The notes beneath the pieces were generated by a model. It was not told the origin of the DNA. It did not search any database and was given only the letters and a program-made list of their open reading frames with translations. From NCBI RefSeq assembly GCF_018130465.1, contig NZ_JAFCKJ010000003.1, positions 496,001 through 560,000 of the forward strand: DNA of 64,000 nucleotides, read 5' to 3'. Origin of the DNA: Bradyrhizobium canariense. Lineage in GTDB: Bacteria > Pseudomonadota > Alphaproteobacteria > Rhizobiales > Xanthobacteraceae. Position numbers and translations under genes: made by a program. Of the stretch, positions 18,153 to 26,962 are shown one piece after another (within the stretch, counting starts at the first letter, position 1; each line of letters opens with the position of its first letter).

Positions 18153-19667
18153 GTGACCGCTGCCACGCAGCGACGGCGTACATTTTGGCAGATCCTGCTG
18201 TTCGCGGCGGGACTGCTGGTGCTGACCGTGATCAGCGCCGGCTCCGTCTATCTCGTCAACAAGGCGAGAGACGACAGCAAATGGGTGGTTCACACCATCG
18301 AGGCGGAGAACCAGATCAACGCCCTCCTGCTGGAAATCCGGCGTGCCGAGAGCGCCGCCCGCGGCTACCTCCTGACGCAAGCGGCGGATTTTCAGGTCGA
18401 CCACGACAAGGCCGTGGCGGCCATCATCCCGGCTCTCGACAAGCTCACGCGCCTGACCGGCGACAATCCGGCGCAACGCCAAAACATCGAGAAGCTGAGC
18501 GCGGCCATCGAGACCCGGCTCGGCCAGTTCGTGCAGGAGATGGATTTCAGCCGCCGGGGCGAGCCGGAGAAGGCCGTAGCGCTGGTCCGCGAGCTCGCCT
18601 CCACGGACGCCACAGCCGCGATCGCCAATGTCGCGACGGTGATGATCCAGGAGGAGGAACGCCTGTTCCGGCTCCGAACGGTCAATTCGGACCGCAGCCA
18701 GACCCTCGCCGCGTCGATGACCGGCATCGGCTCCGGCCTCGTCGTGCTGCTGGCCCTGATCTCGATCTGGCTGGTGCGGCGCTCGGCCCTTGCCCGTGAC
18801 GATGCCGAGGCGCGCCTGCGCGATGCCAACGTCAATCTGGAGGCCGTGGTCGACGAACGTACGGCCGATCTGCGCGAAGCCAACAACGAGATCCAGCGCT
18901 TTGCCTATATCGTCAGCCACGATCTGCGCTCGCCACTCGTCAACATCATGGGCTTCACCAGCGAACTCGAAGAGCTCGGCGGCGACATTTTCCGCCGCAT
19001 CGGCGGCCTTACTCATGTCCCGGCCGACGGGCCGCCGCTGCCGGGCGAGGCCGCGCTCGAAGGTCCCGACAAGCAGCTTTCAGCGGATTTTTCCGAAGCG
19101 CTGGGCTTCATCAAGTCGTCGATCGCCAAGATGGACCGCCTGATCTCGGCGATCCTCAATCTCACCCGCGAGGGCCGGCGCGAGTTCCAGCCGGAAAAGA
19201 TCGACACGCGCGGGTTGATCGAAGCGATCGTGTCGACGCTGGCGCATCAGGCCGCCGAGGCGCAGGCCGAGATCCATGTCGCCCCCCTGCCCGATCTCGT
19301 CAGCGATCGCCTGGCGCTGGAGCAGATCTTCTCCAATCTAATCGACAACGCCATCAAATATCTCAAGGCCGGCGCTCCCGGCGAGATCAGAATCCGCGGC
19401 CGCACCAAGCTCGGCTACGCAATCTTCGAGATCAGCGATAACGGCCGCGGGATCGATCCGAAGGATCATCAGCGCATATTCGACCTGTTTCGCCGCGCGG
19501 GAACCCAGGACAAGCCCGGTCAGGGTATCGGTCTTGCGCACGTGCGTGCACTTGTGCGTCGCCTCGGCGGCACCATGTCGGTATCATCGGAACTGAATAC
19601 GGGCAGCACGTTCACCATCACGCTGCCCATCACCTGGAACGCCAGCAACCGGAACGTTGATCAATGA
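18153..19667 (+). CDS. CHASE3-domain sensor histidine kinase
   Basis: A 504-residue membrane sensor. TM1 at about 13-35, CHASE3 sensor at about 38-178 (signature RRAESAARGY), TM2 at about 188-208, coiled coil at about 212-250, then HisKA with phospho-accepting His-256 in FAYIVSHDLRSPLV. The HisKA hairpin carries an extra segment of about 40 residues (Gly/Pro-rich). The HATPase domain shows the N-box NLIDNAIKY, G1 DNGRGID and G2 GQGIGLAHV. GTG start. It overlaps the next gene by 4 bp (ATGA), so kinase and regulator are translationally coupled. It is a paralog of the CHASE3 kinase at 30169. CHASE3 ligands are unknown. Confidence 0.9.
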   Translation: MTAATQRRRTFWQILLFAAGLLVLTVISAGSVYLVNKARDDSKWVVHTIEAENQINALLLEIRRAESAARGYLLTQAADFQVDHDKAVAAIIPALDKLTRLTGDNPAQRQNIEKLSAAIETRLGQFVQEMDFSRRGEPEKAVALVRELASTDATAAIANVATVMIQEEERLFRLRTVNSDRSQTLAASMTGIGSGLVVLLALISIWLVRRSALARDDAEARLRDANVNLEAVVDERTADLREANNEIQRFAYIVSHDLRSPLVNIMGFTSELEELGGDIFRRIGGLTHVPADGPPLPGEAALEGPDKQLSADFSEALGFIKSSIAKMDRLISAILNLTREGRREFQPEKIDTRGLIEAIVSTLAHQAAEAQAEIHVAPLPDLVSDRLALEQIFSNLIDNAIKYLKAGAPGEIRIRGRTKLGYAIFEISDNGRGIDPKDHQRIFDLFRRAGTQDKPGQGIGLAHVRALVRRLGGTMSVSSELNTGSTFTITLPITWNASNRNVDQ

Positions 19668-20104
19668 CTCAACCCGTCAGCATCATCATGATCGAGGACG
19701 ACGAGGGACACGCGCGGCTGATCGAGCGCAACATCCGAAGGTCCGGCGTCAACAACGAGATCATCTCCTTTGCCAACGGCACGGATGCGATGAAGCACCT
19801 GTTCGGAGCCGACGGCAGCGGGCTCGTGCAGAAGGGCAATGCGCTCCTGATCCTGCTCGATCTCAACCTCCCCGACATGACCGGGATCGACATCCTGAAG
19901 CAGATCAAGGAGAACAAATATCTGAAGGCCTCGCCCGTGGTGGTGCTGACCACCACCGACGATTCCCAGGAAATCAAGCGCTGCTACGAGCTCGGCTGCA
20001 ACGTCTACATCACCAAGCCCGTGAACTACGAGAATTTCGCCAATGCCATCCGGCAGCTCGGCTTGTTCTTCTCGGTCATCCAGGTCCCGCCCGCCGCCTC
20101 ATGA
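19664..20104 (+). CDS. Single-domain response regulator (Rcp1/CheY-like)
   Basis: A 146-residue receiver with no output domain. Acidic pocket at residues 11-13 (IEDDEGHARLIE), phospho-accepting Asp-66 in ILLDLNLPDMTG, and the conserved Lys in YITKPVNYENF. The long insert after beta-2 and the terminal hydrophobic FFSVIQVP tail resemble Rcp1-type partners of phytochrome-like kinases. Its start overlaps the upstream kinase stop and its stop overlaps the next gene's ATG, so it probably shuttles phosphate within this cassette, receiving it from the CHASE3 kinase and perhaps competing with the next protein's receiver. Confidence 0.9.
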   Translation: MTQPVSIIMIEDDEGHARLIERNIRRSGVNNEIISFANGTDAMKHLFGADGSGLVQKGNALLILLDLNLPDMTGIDILKQIKENKYLKASPVVVLTTTDDSQEIKRCYELGCNVYITKPVNYENFANAIRQLGLFFSVIQVPPAAS

Positions 20105-21204
20105 ACCAGCGCACGCCGACACTGCTCTACATCGACGACGACGGCGCGCTGGCGCGCCTGGTCGATCGCGGCCTGACACGGCGCGGCTACAAGGTCGTTC
20201 ACGCCGCAAGCGGCGAGGAAGGCCTCGAGCTCATCCGCCGCGCGGGCACCACCGGCGGCATCGACGTCGTGGCGCTCGACCAGTACATGCCCGGCCTCGA
20301 CGGGCTGGAGACGCTGGAGCAGATCATGGCAATACCGGGCGCGCCGCCGGTGGTCTTCGTCACCGCCGCGCAGGATTCCAGCATCGCAGTGACGGCACTG
20401 AAAGCGGGCGCGGCCGATTATCTCGTCAAGGACGTCAAGGGCGACTTCATCCCCCTGCTTCACGTCGCAGCCGACGGCGCGCTGCGCCAGGCCGAATTGC
20501 AGAAGGCCCGCGAGGAAGCCGAAGCCGAAATCCATGCCTCGCGCGACCGCTACGCGGCCCTTGCCGCCGAACGCGAAATGCTGTTGCGCGAGGTCAATCA
20601 CCGCGTCGGCAACTCGCTCCAGATCATCGCCTCGCTGCTGCATCTGCAGGCAAGCTCCGCCGCGCAGGACGAGGTCAAGGCGGCGTTGACCAATGCGATG
20701 GGCCGCGTCGCCGCGGTCGCGCAGGTGCACCGCCGCCTCTACACCTCGCAGGACCTCAAGAGCGTGGTGCTGAACCAGTACCTGGACTCCCTGCTCGAGG
20801 ATTTGCGCCGCTCGGCCGAGGGCAACCGGATGTCGCGCCTGACGCTGAAGGCCGAACCGATCGAGATCGATCCGGACCGTGCGGTCGCCGTCGGCATCAT
20901 CGTCAACGAGCTGGTGATGAACGCGGTGAAATACGCCTACCCCGACGGCGCCGGCCCGATCCATGTCGAGCTGACCTCGCAGGGCGATGATCTGCTGCTG
21001 TCGATCTCCGACGATGGCGTCGGCGACAACGTCAAGGCCGATCCGCGCTCCACCGGCATGGGCCAGCGCATCGTCGCGGCCATGGCCACCAAGCTCGACG
21101 CTTCGGTCGAGCGCGACCCCACCCATTCCGGAACCCGCATCATGTTGCGGTTCCACCGTCTACCGGCTGCCGCCGGCAAGCCGAGTGCTGCCGCGGCGAA
21201 CTGA
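20101..21204 (+). CDS. Receiver-HisKA_2 (HWE-like) hybrid histidine kinase
   Basis: A 367-residue soluble protein with an inverted architecture: an N-terminal receiver (residues 5-125, phospho-Asp-60 in [13 protein letters not shown]), a coiled coil (about 128-160), HisKA_2 with His-167 in [20 protein letters not shown], and a C-terminal HATPase ([23 protein letters not shown]). Such receiver-kinase proteins act downstream of another kinase; HWE/HisKA_2 kinases feed the general stress response in alphaproteobacteria, but no PhyR/NepR/EcfG gene lies here. ATG 20101 overlaps the previous stop (ATGA). Confidence 0.9.
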   Translation: MNQRTPTLLYIDDDGALARLVDRGLTRRGYKVVHAASGEEGLELIRRAGTTGGIDVVALDQYMPGLDGLETLEQIMAIPGAPPVVFVTAAQDSSIAVTALKAGAADYLVKDVKGDFIPLLHVAADGALRQAELQKAREEAEAEIHASRDRYAALAAEREMLLREVNHRVGNSLQIIASLLHLQASSAAQDEVKAALTNAMGRVAAVAQVHRRLYTSQDLKSVVLNQYLDSLLEDLRRSAEGNRMSRLTLKAEPIEIDPDRAVAVGIIVNELVMNAVKYAYPDGAGPIHVELTSQGDDLLLSISDDGVGDNVKADPRSTGMGQRIVAAMATKLDASVERDPTHSGTRIMLRFHRLPAAAGKPSAAAAN

Positions 21205-21254
21205 TCCACACCGCCCATCGCAACCGCATTGCGATCCTGCTATTGTGGCGAGCC

Positions 21255-21935
21255 ATGACTTCGCGCGACTCTGCCCCGTCTGAAATCACGCCAGCCGTGC
21301 TGCTGCGCGCCTATGCCTGCGGCATCTTTCCGATGGCCGAAAGCGCCGATGATCCCACCCTGTTCTGGGTCGAGCCGGAGTTGCGCGGGGTCATCCCGCT
21401 CGACGGATTTCGCGTGGCCTCGCGGCTCGCGCGCACCGTGCGTTCGGATTCATTTCGCGTGACCGTCAATACCGCCTTCAAGGCCACGATCGCCGGCTGC
21501 GCCGCGCCGCAGGCGGGGCGCGAGGACACCTGGATCAACAAGCGCATCCGCGACCTCTATGGCGGCCTGTACGAGCTCGGCCATTGCCACAGCGTCGAGG
21601 CTTGGCAGGGCGAGGACCTCGTCGGCGGGCTTTACGGCGTCAGCCTGGGGCGCGCCTTTTTCGGCGAGAGCATGTTTCACACCGCGCGCGATGCCTCCAA
21701 GGTCGCGCTGGTGCACCTGGTCGCGCGGCTCATCCATGGCGGCTTCGAGCTGCTCGACACCCAATACGTCACCGAGCACCTGAAGAGTTTCGGCGCGGCC
21801 GAGATTTCGCGGCGGCGCTACACCGCGCTGCTCGACAAGGCGCTCGCCGGCGAGCCCGGCGATTTCCTGAGGCTCTCGTCCGGTGAAGCGATCCCGGGCG
21901 CGCGCGCACTCGAGATCATCGCCTCGCGGCAATAG
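21255..21935 (+). CDS. aat: Leucyl/phenylalanyl-tRNA--protein transferase
   Basis: Adds Leu or Phe from aminoacyl-tRNA to proteins with an N-terminal Arg or Lys, marking them for ClpAPS degradation (N-end rule). The 226-residue product shows the family core: [20 protein letters not shown] near the start, [52 protein letters not shown] and [17 protein letters not shown] 21255 is preferred to the upstream in-frame TTG at 21243. Convergent with the DUF2155 gene. Confidence 0.95.
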   Translation: MTSRDSAPSEITPAVLLRAYACGIFPMAESADDPTLFWVEPELRGVIPLDGFRVASRLARTVRSDSFRVTVNTAFKATIAGCAAPQAGREDTWINKRIRDLYGGLYELGHCHSVEAWQGEDLVGGLYGVSLGRAFFGESMFHTARDASKVALVHLVARLIHGGFELLDTQYVTEHLKSFGAAEISRRRYTALLDKALAGEPGDFLRLSSGEAIPGARALEIIASRQ

Positions 21936-21971
21936 TCAGGGATATTACCGGCCGAACCCTGGGGATTTGGC

Positions 21972-22982
21972 CTAGCGGCCAAACCCCGGGATACCGAACA
22001 GACCCGGCCGCTGCTCGGGCGGCGGAGGTGGCGGCGGTGCCGGTTGCTGCTGCTGGATCGGCGGCAACGGCTGCGGCGGACGCTGCTGCACGGCCTGCTT
22101 GGGCGCGGCCTTCTTCTGCGCGGGCGGTGGCGGCGCCGGCGGCTTGGTGCCGGGATCCGGTGCAGCGGTCGCGATGGTCTGCTGCGGCTCTTTGCAGTCG
22201 GTGAGCCAGATATCGTAGATCGGGTGCTCGACGCCGTGCAGGCCCGGACTTGCCGCGTACATCCAGCCCGAGAAGATGCGCTTCACCTCACCCTGCAAGG
22301 TGATCTCGTCGACCTCGACGAAGGCGTCGGTGTTGGCGGCCTCGGTCGCCGGCCGCGTGTAGCAGGCGTTGGTTTTGACGCGCAGCGCACCGAATTGCAC
22401 GGTCTCGCCGATATCCTCGTCGAAATTGATGATGCGCCCGGTGATCTTGTCGAGGCCGGAGAAGGTCGCTTTCTTGTTCACGATCTTCTGGGCCGGCGGT
22501 TCGGTGACGACCTCGTCGCCGGGCTGAAGGCTCGCCGGCGTCTGTGGCACCGCGCCGCCCGGCCCGCCCTTCTGTTGCGGCTGGCGCTGACCGGGCGCAC
22601 CCGGCTGCGGGGCGCCTTGCGGATTGGGCGGAGCGACCGCGACGGACGGCGGCTGGTTTGGCGGAGCGACGCTAGAACCGGGCGGCGGTGCCAGAGGTTG
22701 GGTCTCGACCGGCCCCGGCATCACGTTGCCCTGCCGGCCCGGCGGCGGCGCCATCGGACGCGACGGCAGCACACGGCCCTGCGGCGGCAGCTCCGGCACC
22801 TCTTCGTCGTCGTCGGGGATCTGCTGCGGCTGGGGCTGGCCACGCGGAATCGTGCCGGGCGGCCGCAGCGGCGGCGGATCGGAGAAGATCGTGCCGATCT
22901 GCGCCTGCGCCGGTGTCGCAACCGTCAGTGCAGTGGCGGCCAGAAGCGCCGCAAGACCTGTCAGGGTAAATGTTCGAAACAT
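21972..22982 (-). CDS. Exported DUF2155 protein with proline/glutamine-rich segments
   Basis: A 336-residue exported protein of unknown function. Signal peptide at residues 1-28 (FTLTGLAALLAATALTVATP, cut near AQAQ). A Pro/Gln/Gly-rich region covers about residues 29-165. The DUF2155 domain is at about 170-275, with KATFSGLDKITGRIINFDED, two conserved cysteines, and FSGWMYAASPGLHGVEHPIYDIWLTDC. The C-terminal tail is again Pro/Gln-rich. The start is uncertain: 22982 places the signal peptide at the N-terminus; 23021 is an in-frame ATG upstream. In many alphaproteobacteria this gene neighbours aat and the NDUFA12-like gene. Confidence 0.87.
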   Translation of the reverse strand: MFRTFTLTGLAALLAATALTVATPAQAQIGTIFSDPPPLRPPGTIPRGQPQPQQIPDDDEEVPELPPQGRVLPSRPMAPPPGRQGNVMPGPVETQPLAPPPGSSVAPPNQPPSVAVAPPNPQGAPQPGAPGQRQPQQKGGPGGAVPQTPASLQPGDEVVTEPPAQKIVNKKATFSGLDKITGRIINFDEDIGETVQFGALRVKTNACYTRPATEAANTDAFVEVDEITLQGEVKRIFSGWMYAASPGLHGVEHPIYDIWLTDCKEPQQTIATAAPDPGTKPPAPPPPAQKKAAPKQAVQQRPPQPLPPIQQQQPAPPPPPPPEQRPGLFGIPGFGR

Positions 22983-23158
22983 CTCGCGCGGCTTCAACAG
23001 CGAATCGGGCTTGCTGGACATTCTACAGGGGATACCGCCGCTCGCAGGCCATCCGGTTAACACGGCGAATACGGCGGGGGAAGGGCGGCATCCCTGCCCT
23101 TCCCGGCCCGGTCTGGCCAGATCGGCCCCCGGGTGGGATAGTTGAAGACCCTTCCCAG

Positions 23159-23184
23159 GGGTATCCAAACCAAGGGTATCCAAA
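23159..23184. repeat. Short tandem repeat (GGGTATCCAAA, two copies, 15-bp period)
   Basis: GGGTATCCAAA at 23159-23169 and 23174-23184, in the gap between the DUF2155 gene and the esterase gene. Confidence 0.7.
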
Positions 23185-23253
23185 GGGTCGAGGCGGGCAT
23201 CGCCCCCGAAAACGACATCCAACCATCATCGGAAACCCAGAGGTCGCCTGCCC

Positions 23254-24201
23254 ATGCCCGTTGTGCTCGATCCCGATGCCGCCGCCGTCTACAAGGCCTT
23301 CCAGGAGGCTGGCCGCCCCGCCTACGAGACCCTGACCGCACCGGAAGCGCGGGCCTATTACGCGCAGGCGCGCTTTGCGACCAATCCCGAGCCACCGGAA
23401 CTCGCGCGCGTCACGCCGCTGTCGATCCCGGCAGCGCACGGCGCCATTCCCGCGCGCCTCTATGTTCCCAAGGAGCCACGCCGGCATGACGGCTTGTCCC
23501 CGGCGCTGGTGTTCTTCCATGGCGGCGGCTGGGTGATCGGCGATCTCGACTCCCATGACGTCGTCTGCCGGCAGCTCGCCGACGCCGGCGCGCTGGTCGT
23601 GATCTCGGTGGACTACCGCCTCGCGCCCGAGCACAAATTTCCCGCCGCCACCGATGACGCCATCGCCGCGACCAAATGGGTCGCCGCCAACGCCCGCGAG
23701 TTCGGTATCGACGCCTCCAGGCTTTCGATCGGCGGCGACAGCGCCGGCGGCAATCTTGCCGCAGTGGTCGCGCTCGCTGCGCGCGACGGCAACGGTCCTG
23801 CGATCGCGGGCCAGTTGCTGATCTACCCCGCGACCGATTTCGCCATGACGCACGGCTCCCACAGCGAGCCCGAGACCAGCGTGTTGCTGACGCATTCAGT
23901 GATCCGCTGGTTCCGCGACCATTACCTCAATGGCGCCGCCGATATCCACGACTGGCGCGCCTCGCCGGCACGGGCGAAAAACCTTGCCGGCCTGCCGCCG
24001 GCCTATGTGCTGACCGCCGGCGCCGATCCCTTGCGCGACGAAGGCGACGAATATGCCGCGCGCCTCAGGCAAGCCGGCGTGCCCGTGGCGTACAAGCACT
24101 ATCCCGGCCAATTCCACGGCTTCTTCACGATGGGCAAGTTGCTCAAGCAGGCCAATATCGCCGTCAACGAGATCGGCGCGTGGTTGAAGGGATTGGGCTG
24201 A
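23254..24201 (+). CDS. Alpha/beta hydrolase, hormone-sensitive-lipase-like esterase
   Basis: A 315-residue carboxylesterase of the HSL/Aes (family IV) group. The oxyanion-hole motif HGGGW is at residues 89-93, nucleophile Ser-163 is in GGDSAGGN, the acid is in TAGADPLRDEG and the catalytic His is in GQFHGFF near residue 293. Length and motif order are normal. It would hydrolyse short-chain acyl esters; the true substrate is not known. ATG 23254. The stop is 14 bp before a BASS-type transporter gene on the same strand, so co-transcription is likely, perhaps for export or import of an ester product. Confidence 0.9.
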   Translation: MPVVLDPDAAAVYKAFQEAGRPAYETLTAPEARAYYAQARFATNPEPPELARVTPLSIPAAHGAIPARLYVPKEPRRHDGLSPALVFFHGGGWVIGDLDSHDVVCRQLADAGALVVISVDYRLAPEHKFPAATDDAIAATKWVAANAREFGIDASRLSIGGDSAGGNLAAVVALAARDGNGPAIAGQLLIYPATDFAMTHGSHSEPETSVLLTHSVIRWFRDHYLNGAADIHDWRASPARAKNLAGLPPAYVLTAGADPLRDEGDEYAARLRQAGVPVAYKHYPGQFHGFFTMGKLLKQANIAVNEIGAWLKGLG

Positions 24202-24215
24202 CGCCGACGTCCCGC

Positions 24216-25232
24216 ATGCCATCCGTCCTTCAAAACCTCTTCGCCCTTCCCCTGCGCGGGCTGACATGGCTCGGCAGCCAGGGCACCCGCGCGGTCGCCG
24301 CCGTCGTGTTCATCGCGCTCGCGGTGCCGCCGCTCGGGGCGCTGCTGCGCCCCTACGTCACCGAGGCGATCTTCGTTCTGCTCTGCATCTCCTTCATGCG
24401 GGTCGATCTCGCCGCGCTTTACGGCCATTTGCGCCGGCCGGCGCTGGTCGCGACCGCGACCGCCTGGACCATGATCGGCGTGCCTGTGATCGTCGGGCTG
24501 ATCGTCCATGTCACCGGGCTCACCGCGCGCTCGCCCGACCTTGCCCTGGCATTGATGCTCCAGAGCATGGCCTCGCCGATGATGGCCTCGCCGGCGCTGG
24601 CCGCATTGATGGGCCTCGATGCCACGCTCGTGCTGGTCACGCTGGTGACCGCGACGGCGCTGGTGCCCTTCACGGCGTCGCTGTTCGCAAGCCTCTTCCT
24701 CGATGGCATGCTCAGCATCTCGCCACTTGCGCTGGGGCTGAAGCTGCTCGGCATCCTCGCGGCATCGCTGCTTGCCGCGACCGTGATCCGATGGGTGTTC
24801 GGCGCGGCCGCGATTCAGCGCCACAGGCAGCCGATCGACGGCTTCAACATCATCATCCTGCTGATTTTCGCGACCGCGATCATGGGCGATGTCGCGAGCG
24901 ATCTCGTCGCCCGGCCGATCTTCACCATCGGCTTCGCAGCTCTCGCCTTCGCGATCTATTTCACGCTGCTCGCGATCACCACGCTGCTGTTCCGCCGCAT
25001 CGGCTACGAGCGCGCGCTGGCGCTCGGCCTGATGGTGTCACAGCGCAATCTCGGCCTGATGCTGGCGGCGACCGCCGGCGCGCTGCCGCCCACCACCTGG
25101 CTCTATTTCGCGATGACGCAGTTTCCGATTCACCTGGCGCCCTACATGCTGATGCCGATCGCGCGGCGTTTGACGGCGCGGGCGAAGACCTCTGGCACTA
25201 CGGCAACGGACAGCACCGCCACGTCAGGCTGA
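24216..25232 (+). CDS. BASS-type (bile acid:sodium symporter-like) membrane transporter
   Basis: A 338-residue inner-membrane protein with about ten hydrophobic segments and the pseudo-repeat of the BASS/arsenical-resistance fold, including a broken-helix segment MLQSMASPMMASPALAALMG and a second at LGLMVSQRNLGLMLAATAG. Substrate unknown; the family moves organic anions with sodium. ATG at 24216 matches the family length; the upstream open frame is a shadow of the esterase gene. Downstream (25233-25446) is non-coding. Confidence 0.78.
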   Translation: MPSVLQNLFALPLRGLTWLGSQGTRAVAAVVFIALAVPPLGALLRPYVTEAIFVLLCISFMRVDLAALYGHLRRPALVATATAWTMIGVPVIVGLIVHVTGLTARSPDLALALMLQSMASPMMASPALAALMGLDATLVLVTLVTATALVPFTASLFASLFLDGMLSISPLALGLKLLGILAASLLAATVIRWVFGAAAIQRHRQPIDGFNIIILLIFATAIMGDVASDLVARPIFTIGFAALAFAIYFTLLAITTLLFRRIGYERALALGLMVSQRNLGLMLAATAGALPPTTWLYFAMTQFPIHLAPYMLMPIARRLTARAKTSGTTATDSTATSG

Positions 25233-25446
25233 TCGGCACGCAGGGCATGACTTGTCCGCTCTCCCTCGCAAGCAGACTCGATTTTGCAGGTCGGCTAAGG
25301 GCCATAAGCCGACACCGCGTCCACGGCCTATGTCTATACGCTGGAGTGTCATCCCCAACGCTGCGATGGTTGCTTTGATTGCGTATCCTCAATATGAAAT
25401 CGCGAAATCTGCCGCGGGCACAAAACGAGCGAGGTCTTTGCAGGCT

Positions 25447-25881
25447 ATGGCTGTGTCAGAAGATAGATTGCCCACTGGCGGCTTTGCTCACCTGGTCCCG
25501 GAAATGGATGTGTTTGACCTGCATCAGAGCATAACATTCTGGTGTGATATCCTCGGCTTCCGGATCGCTTATCAGCGGCCTGAAAGTCGATTTGTGTACT
25601 TGGAGTTTCAGGGTGCGCAGGTCATGCTCAGCCAGCACAATGGTCATTGGCAAACTGGTATTTTAGAACGACCACTGGGGCGCGGTATCAACTTCCAAAT
25701 CTTTGTCGGCTCCGTCGCGCCACTTCTCGACGCTTTAAAAAATGCAGAATGGCCGCTCTACAGGGAATGTCACGATGCCTGGTATCGGATCGCCGGTGAG
25801 GAGCGAGGCAACAGGCAGTTTCTGGTGCAGGACCCCGACGGCTACCTTCTGCGCTTCGCGCAAGACTTGGGAAAAAGATAG
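25447..25881 (+). CDS. VOC-family (glyoxalase/bleomycin-resistance fold) protein
   Basis: A 144-residue protein with two beta-alpha-beta-beta-beta units: DLHQSITFWCDILGFRIAYQ, VYLEFQGAQVMLSQ, and the closing FLVQDPDGYLLRFAQDLG, the usual C-terminal strand of vicinal-oxygen-chelate proteins. Function cannot be assigned; the family covers glyoxalases, dioxygenases and antibiotic-binding proteins. ATG 25447 is chosen because the upstream extension to 25252 reads through what looks like a dispersed-repeat remnant. Composition is less GC-rich than its neighbours, suggesting transfer. Confidence 0.82.
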   Translation: MAVSEDRLPTGGFAHLVPEMDVFDLHQSITFWCDILGFRIAYQRPESRFVYLEFQGAQVMLSQHNGHWQTGILERPLGRGINFQIFVGSVAPLLDALKNAEWPLYRECHDAWYRIAGEERGNRQFLVQDPDGYLLRFAQDLGKR

Positions 25882-25928
25882 CTTTTCGACCCAGCAATCC
25901 CACTTGGATCCTCCCTTACGAGCACGCC

Positions 25929-26870
25929 CTACCCTGCCCTTGCCGCGCGCCGCAGCGCTTGCGGCGGCTGGCCGAAGGCGCGGATGAAGGCGCGCCGCAT
26001 CCGCTCGGGATCGCCGAAGCCGGTCGCTTCCGCAACGAGCTCGATCGCCTCGCGCGAAGACTGCACGCGTTCGCGCGCGACCTCGATCCTTAAGCGCTCG
26101 ATCGCCTTCGACGGCGTCGTACCGGTCTCGGCGGCAAAGGCGCGGGCAAAATGCCGCGCGCTCATGCCGGCGCGGTCGGCGAGATCTTCGACCGTCAACC
26201 GGCTGTCGAGATTCTCACGCGCCCAGGACAGCAGCGCGCCGAACCGGCCATTCGGCGCCTTCAATTCCAGCAGCGATGAGAACTGCGACTGGCCGCCGCT
26301 GCGGCGATGATACAGCACAAGCTGACGCGCAACCTGCTGCGCGATCTCCTCGCCATGGTCCTCGGTGACCATCGCGAGCGCGAGGTCGATGCCTGCGGTG
26401 ATGCCTGCCGACGTCCACACATGACCGTCGTGCGTGAAAATCTGGTCCGGCTCGAACTTCACCTTGGGATAGCGCGCGACGAAATCGCGCGTCCGGCCCC
26501 AATGCGTGGTGGCGCGGCGGCCGTCGAGCAGGCCCGCTTCGGCCAGCACATAGGCGCCCGAGCAGACACTCGCGACCCGCACGCCGCGCTTGGCCGATCG
26601 CTGCACGAAGGCGCGCGTGATCTCGCAGCGCGCGGCGTCCGTGACGCCTGCGCCGCCCGCGATGACCAGCGTCGTGATCGCATTCGCCGACTTGAGATCG
26701 CGCGCCATCATCTCCACGCCGGAGGAGCTCCGCACAGGCCCTGGGTTCAGCGCCAGCACCCGGATCCCGGTCGTCGTCTTGCCCATGCAGCGTGCCGCGA
26801 TCTCGAACACCGAGATCGGGCCTGCCGCATCGAGCAACTGGAAATCCGGGAAGATCAGGATGCCGATCAT
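25929..26870 (-). CDS. GlxA-type regulator: DJ-1/PfpI domain plus AraC helix-turn-helix
   Basis: A 313-residue fusion. Residues 1-180 form a DJ-1/PfpI-like amidotransferase domain with the nucleophile-elbow motif ASVCSGAYVLAEAGLL and TTHWGRT. Residues of about 210-310 form an AraC-type double helix-turn-helix (DLADRAGMSARHFARAF; LVAEATGFGDPERMRRAF). GlxA-like proteins are transcriptional regulators, often of catabolic genes, with the DJ-1 domain as probable ligand sensor. It is divergent from a free-standing DJ-1/PfpI enzyme gene (26963), which it probably controls. ATG 26870; ribosome-binding site weak. Confidence 0.92.
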   Translation of the reverse strand: MIGILIFPDFQLLDAAGPISVFEIAARCMGKTTTGIRVLALNPGPVRSSSGVEMMARDLKSANAITTLVIAGGAGVTDAARCEITRAFVQRSAKRGVRVASVCSGAYVLAEAGLLDGRRATTHWGRTRDFVARYPKVKFEPDQIFTHDGHVWTSAGITAGIDLALAMVTEDHGEEIAQQVARQLVLYHRRSGGQSQFSSLLELKAPNGRFGALLSWARENLDSRLTVEDLADRAGMSARHFARAFAAETGTTPSKAIERLRIEVARERVQSSREAIELVAEATGFGDPERMRRAFIRAFGQPPQALRRAARAG

Positions 26871-26915
26871 TGGTCAAGTCCGAAAGTGAGGGAAATATGC
26901 CATTTTGGACAGAAG

Positions 26916-26926
26916 GGCATCATGCC
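26916..26926. promoter_or_regulatory. Candidate operator between the GlxA-type and DJ-1/PfpI genes
   Basis: GGCAT-C-ATGCC, a perfect 11-bp palindrome in the 92-bp divergent gap. The position suits a binding site for the GlxA-type regulator, though AraC-type proteins usually bind direct repeats. Confidence 0.4.
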
Positions 26927-26962
26927 AATTTGCCGGCGTCAAGCTCATAGTTGGAGGCCTTC

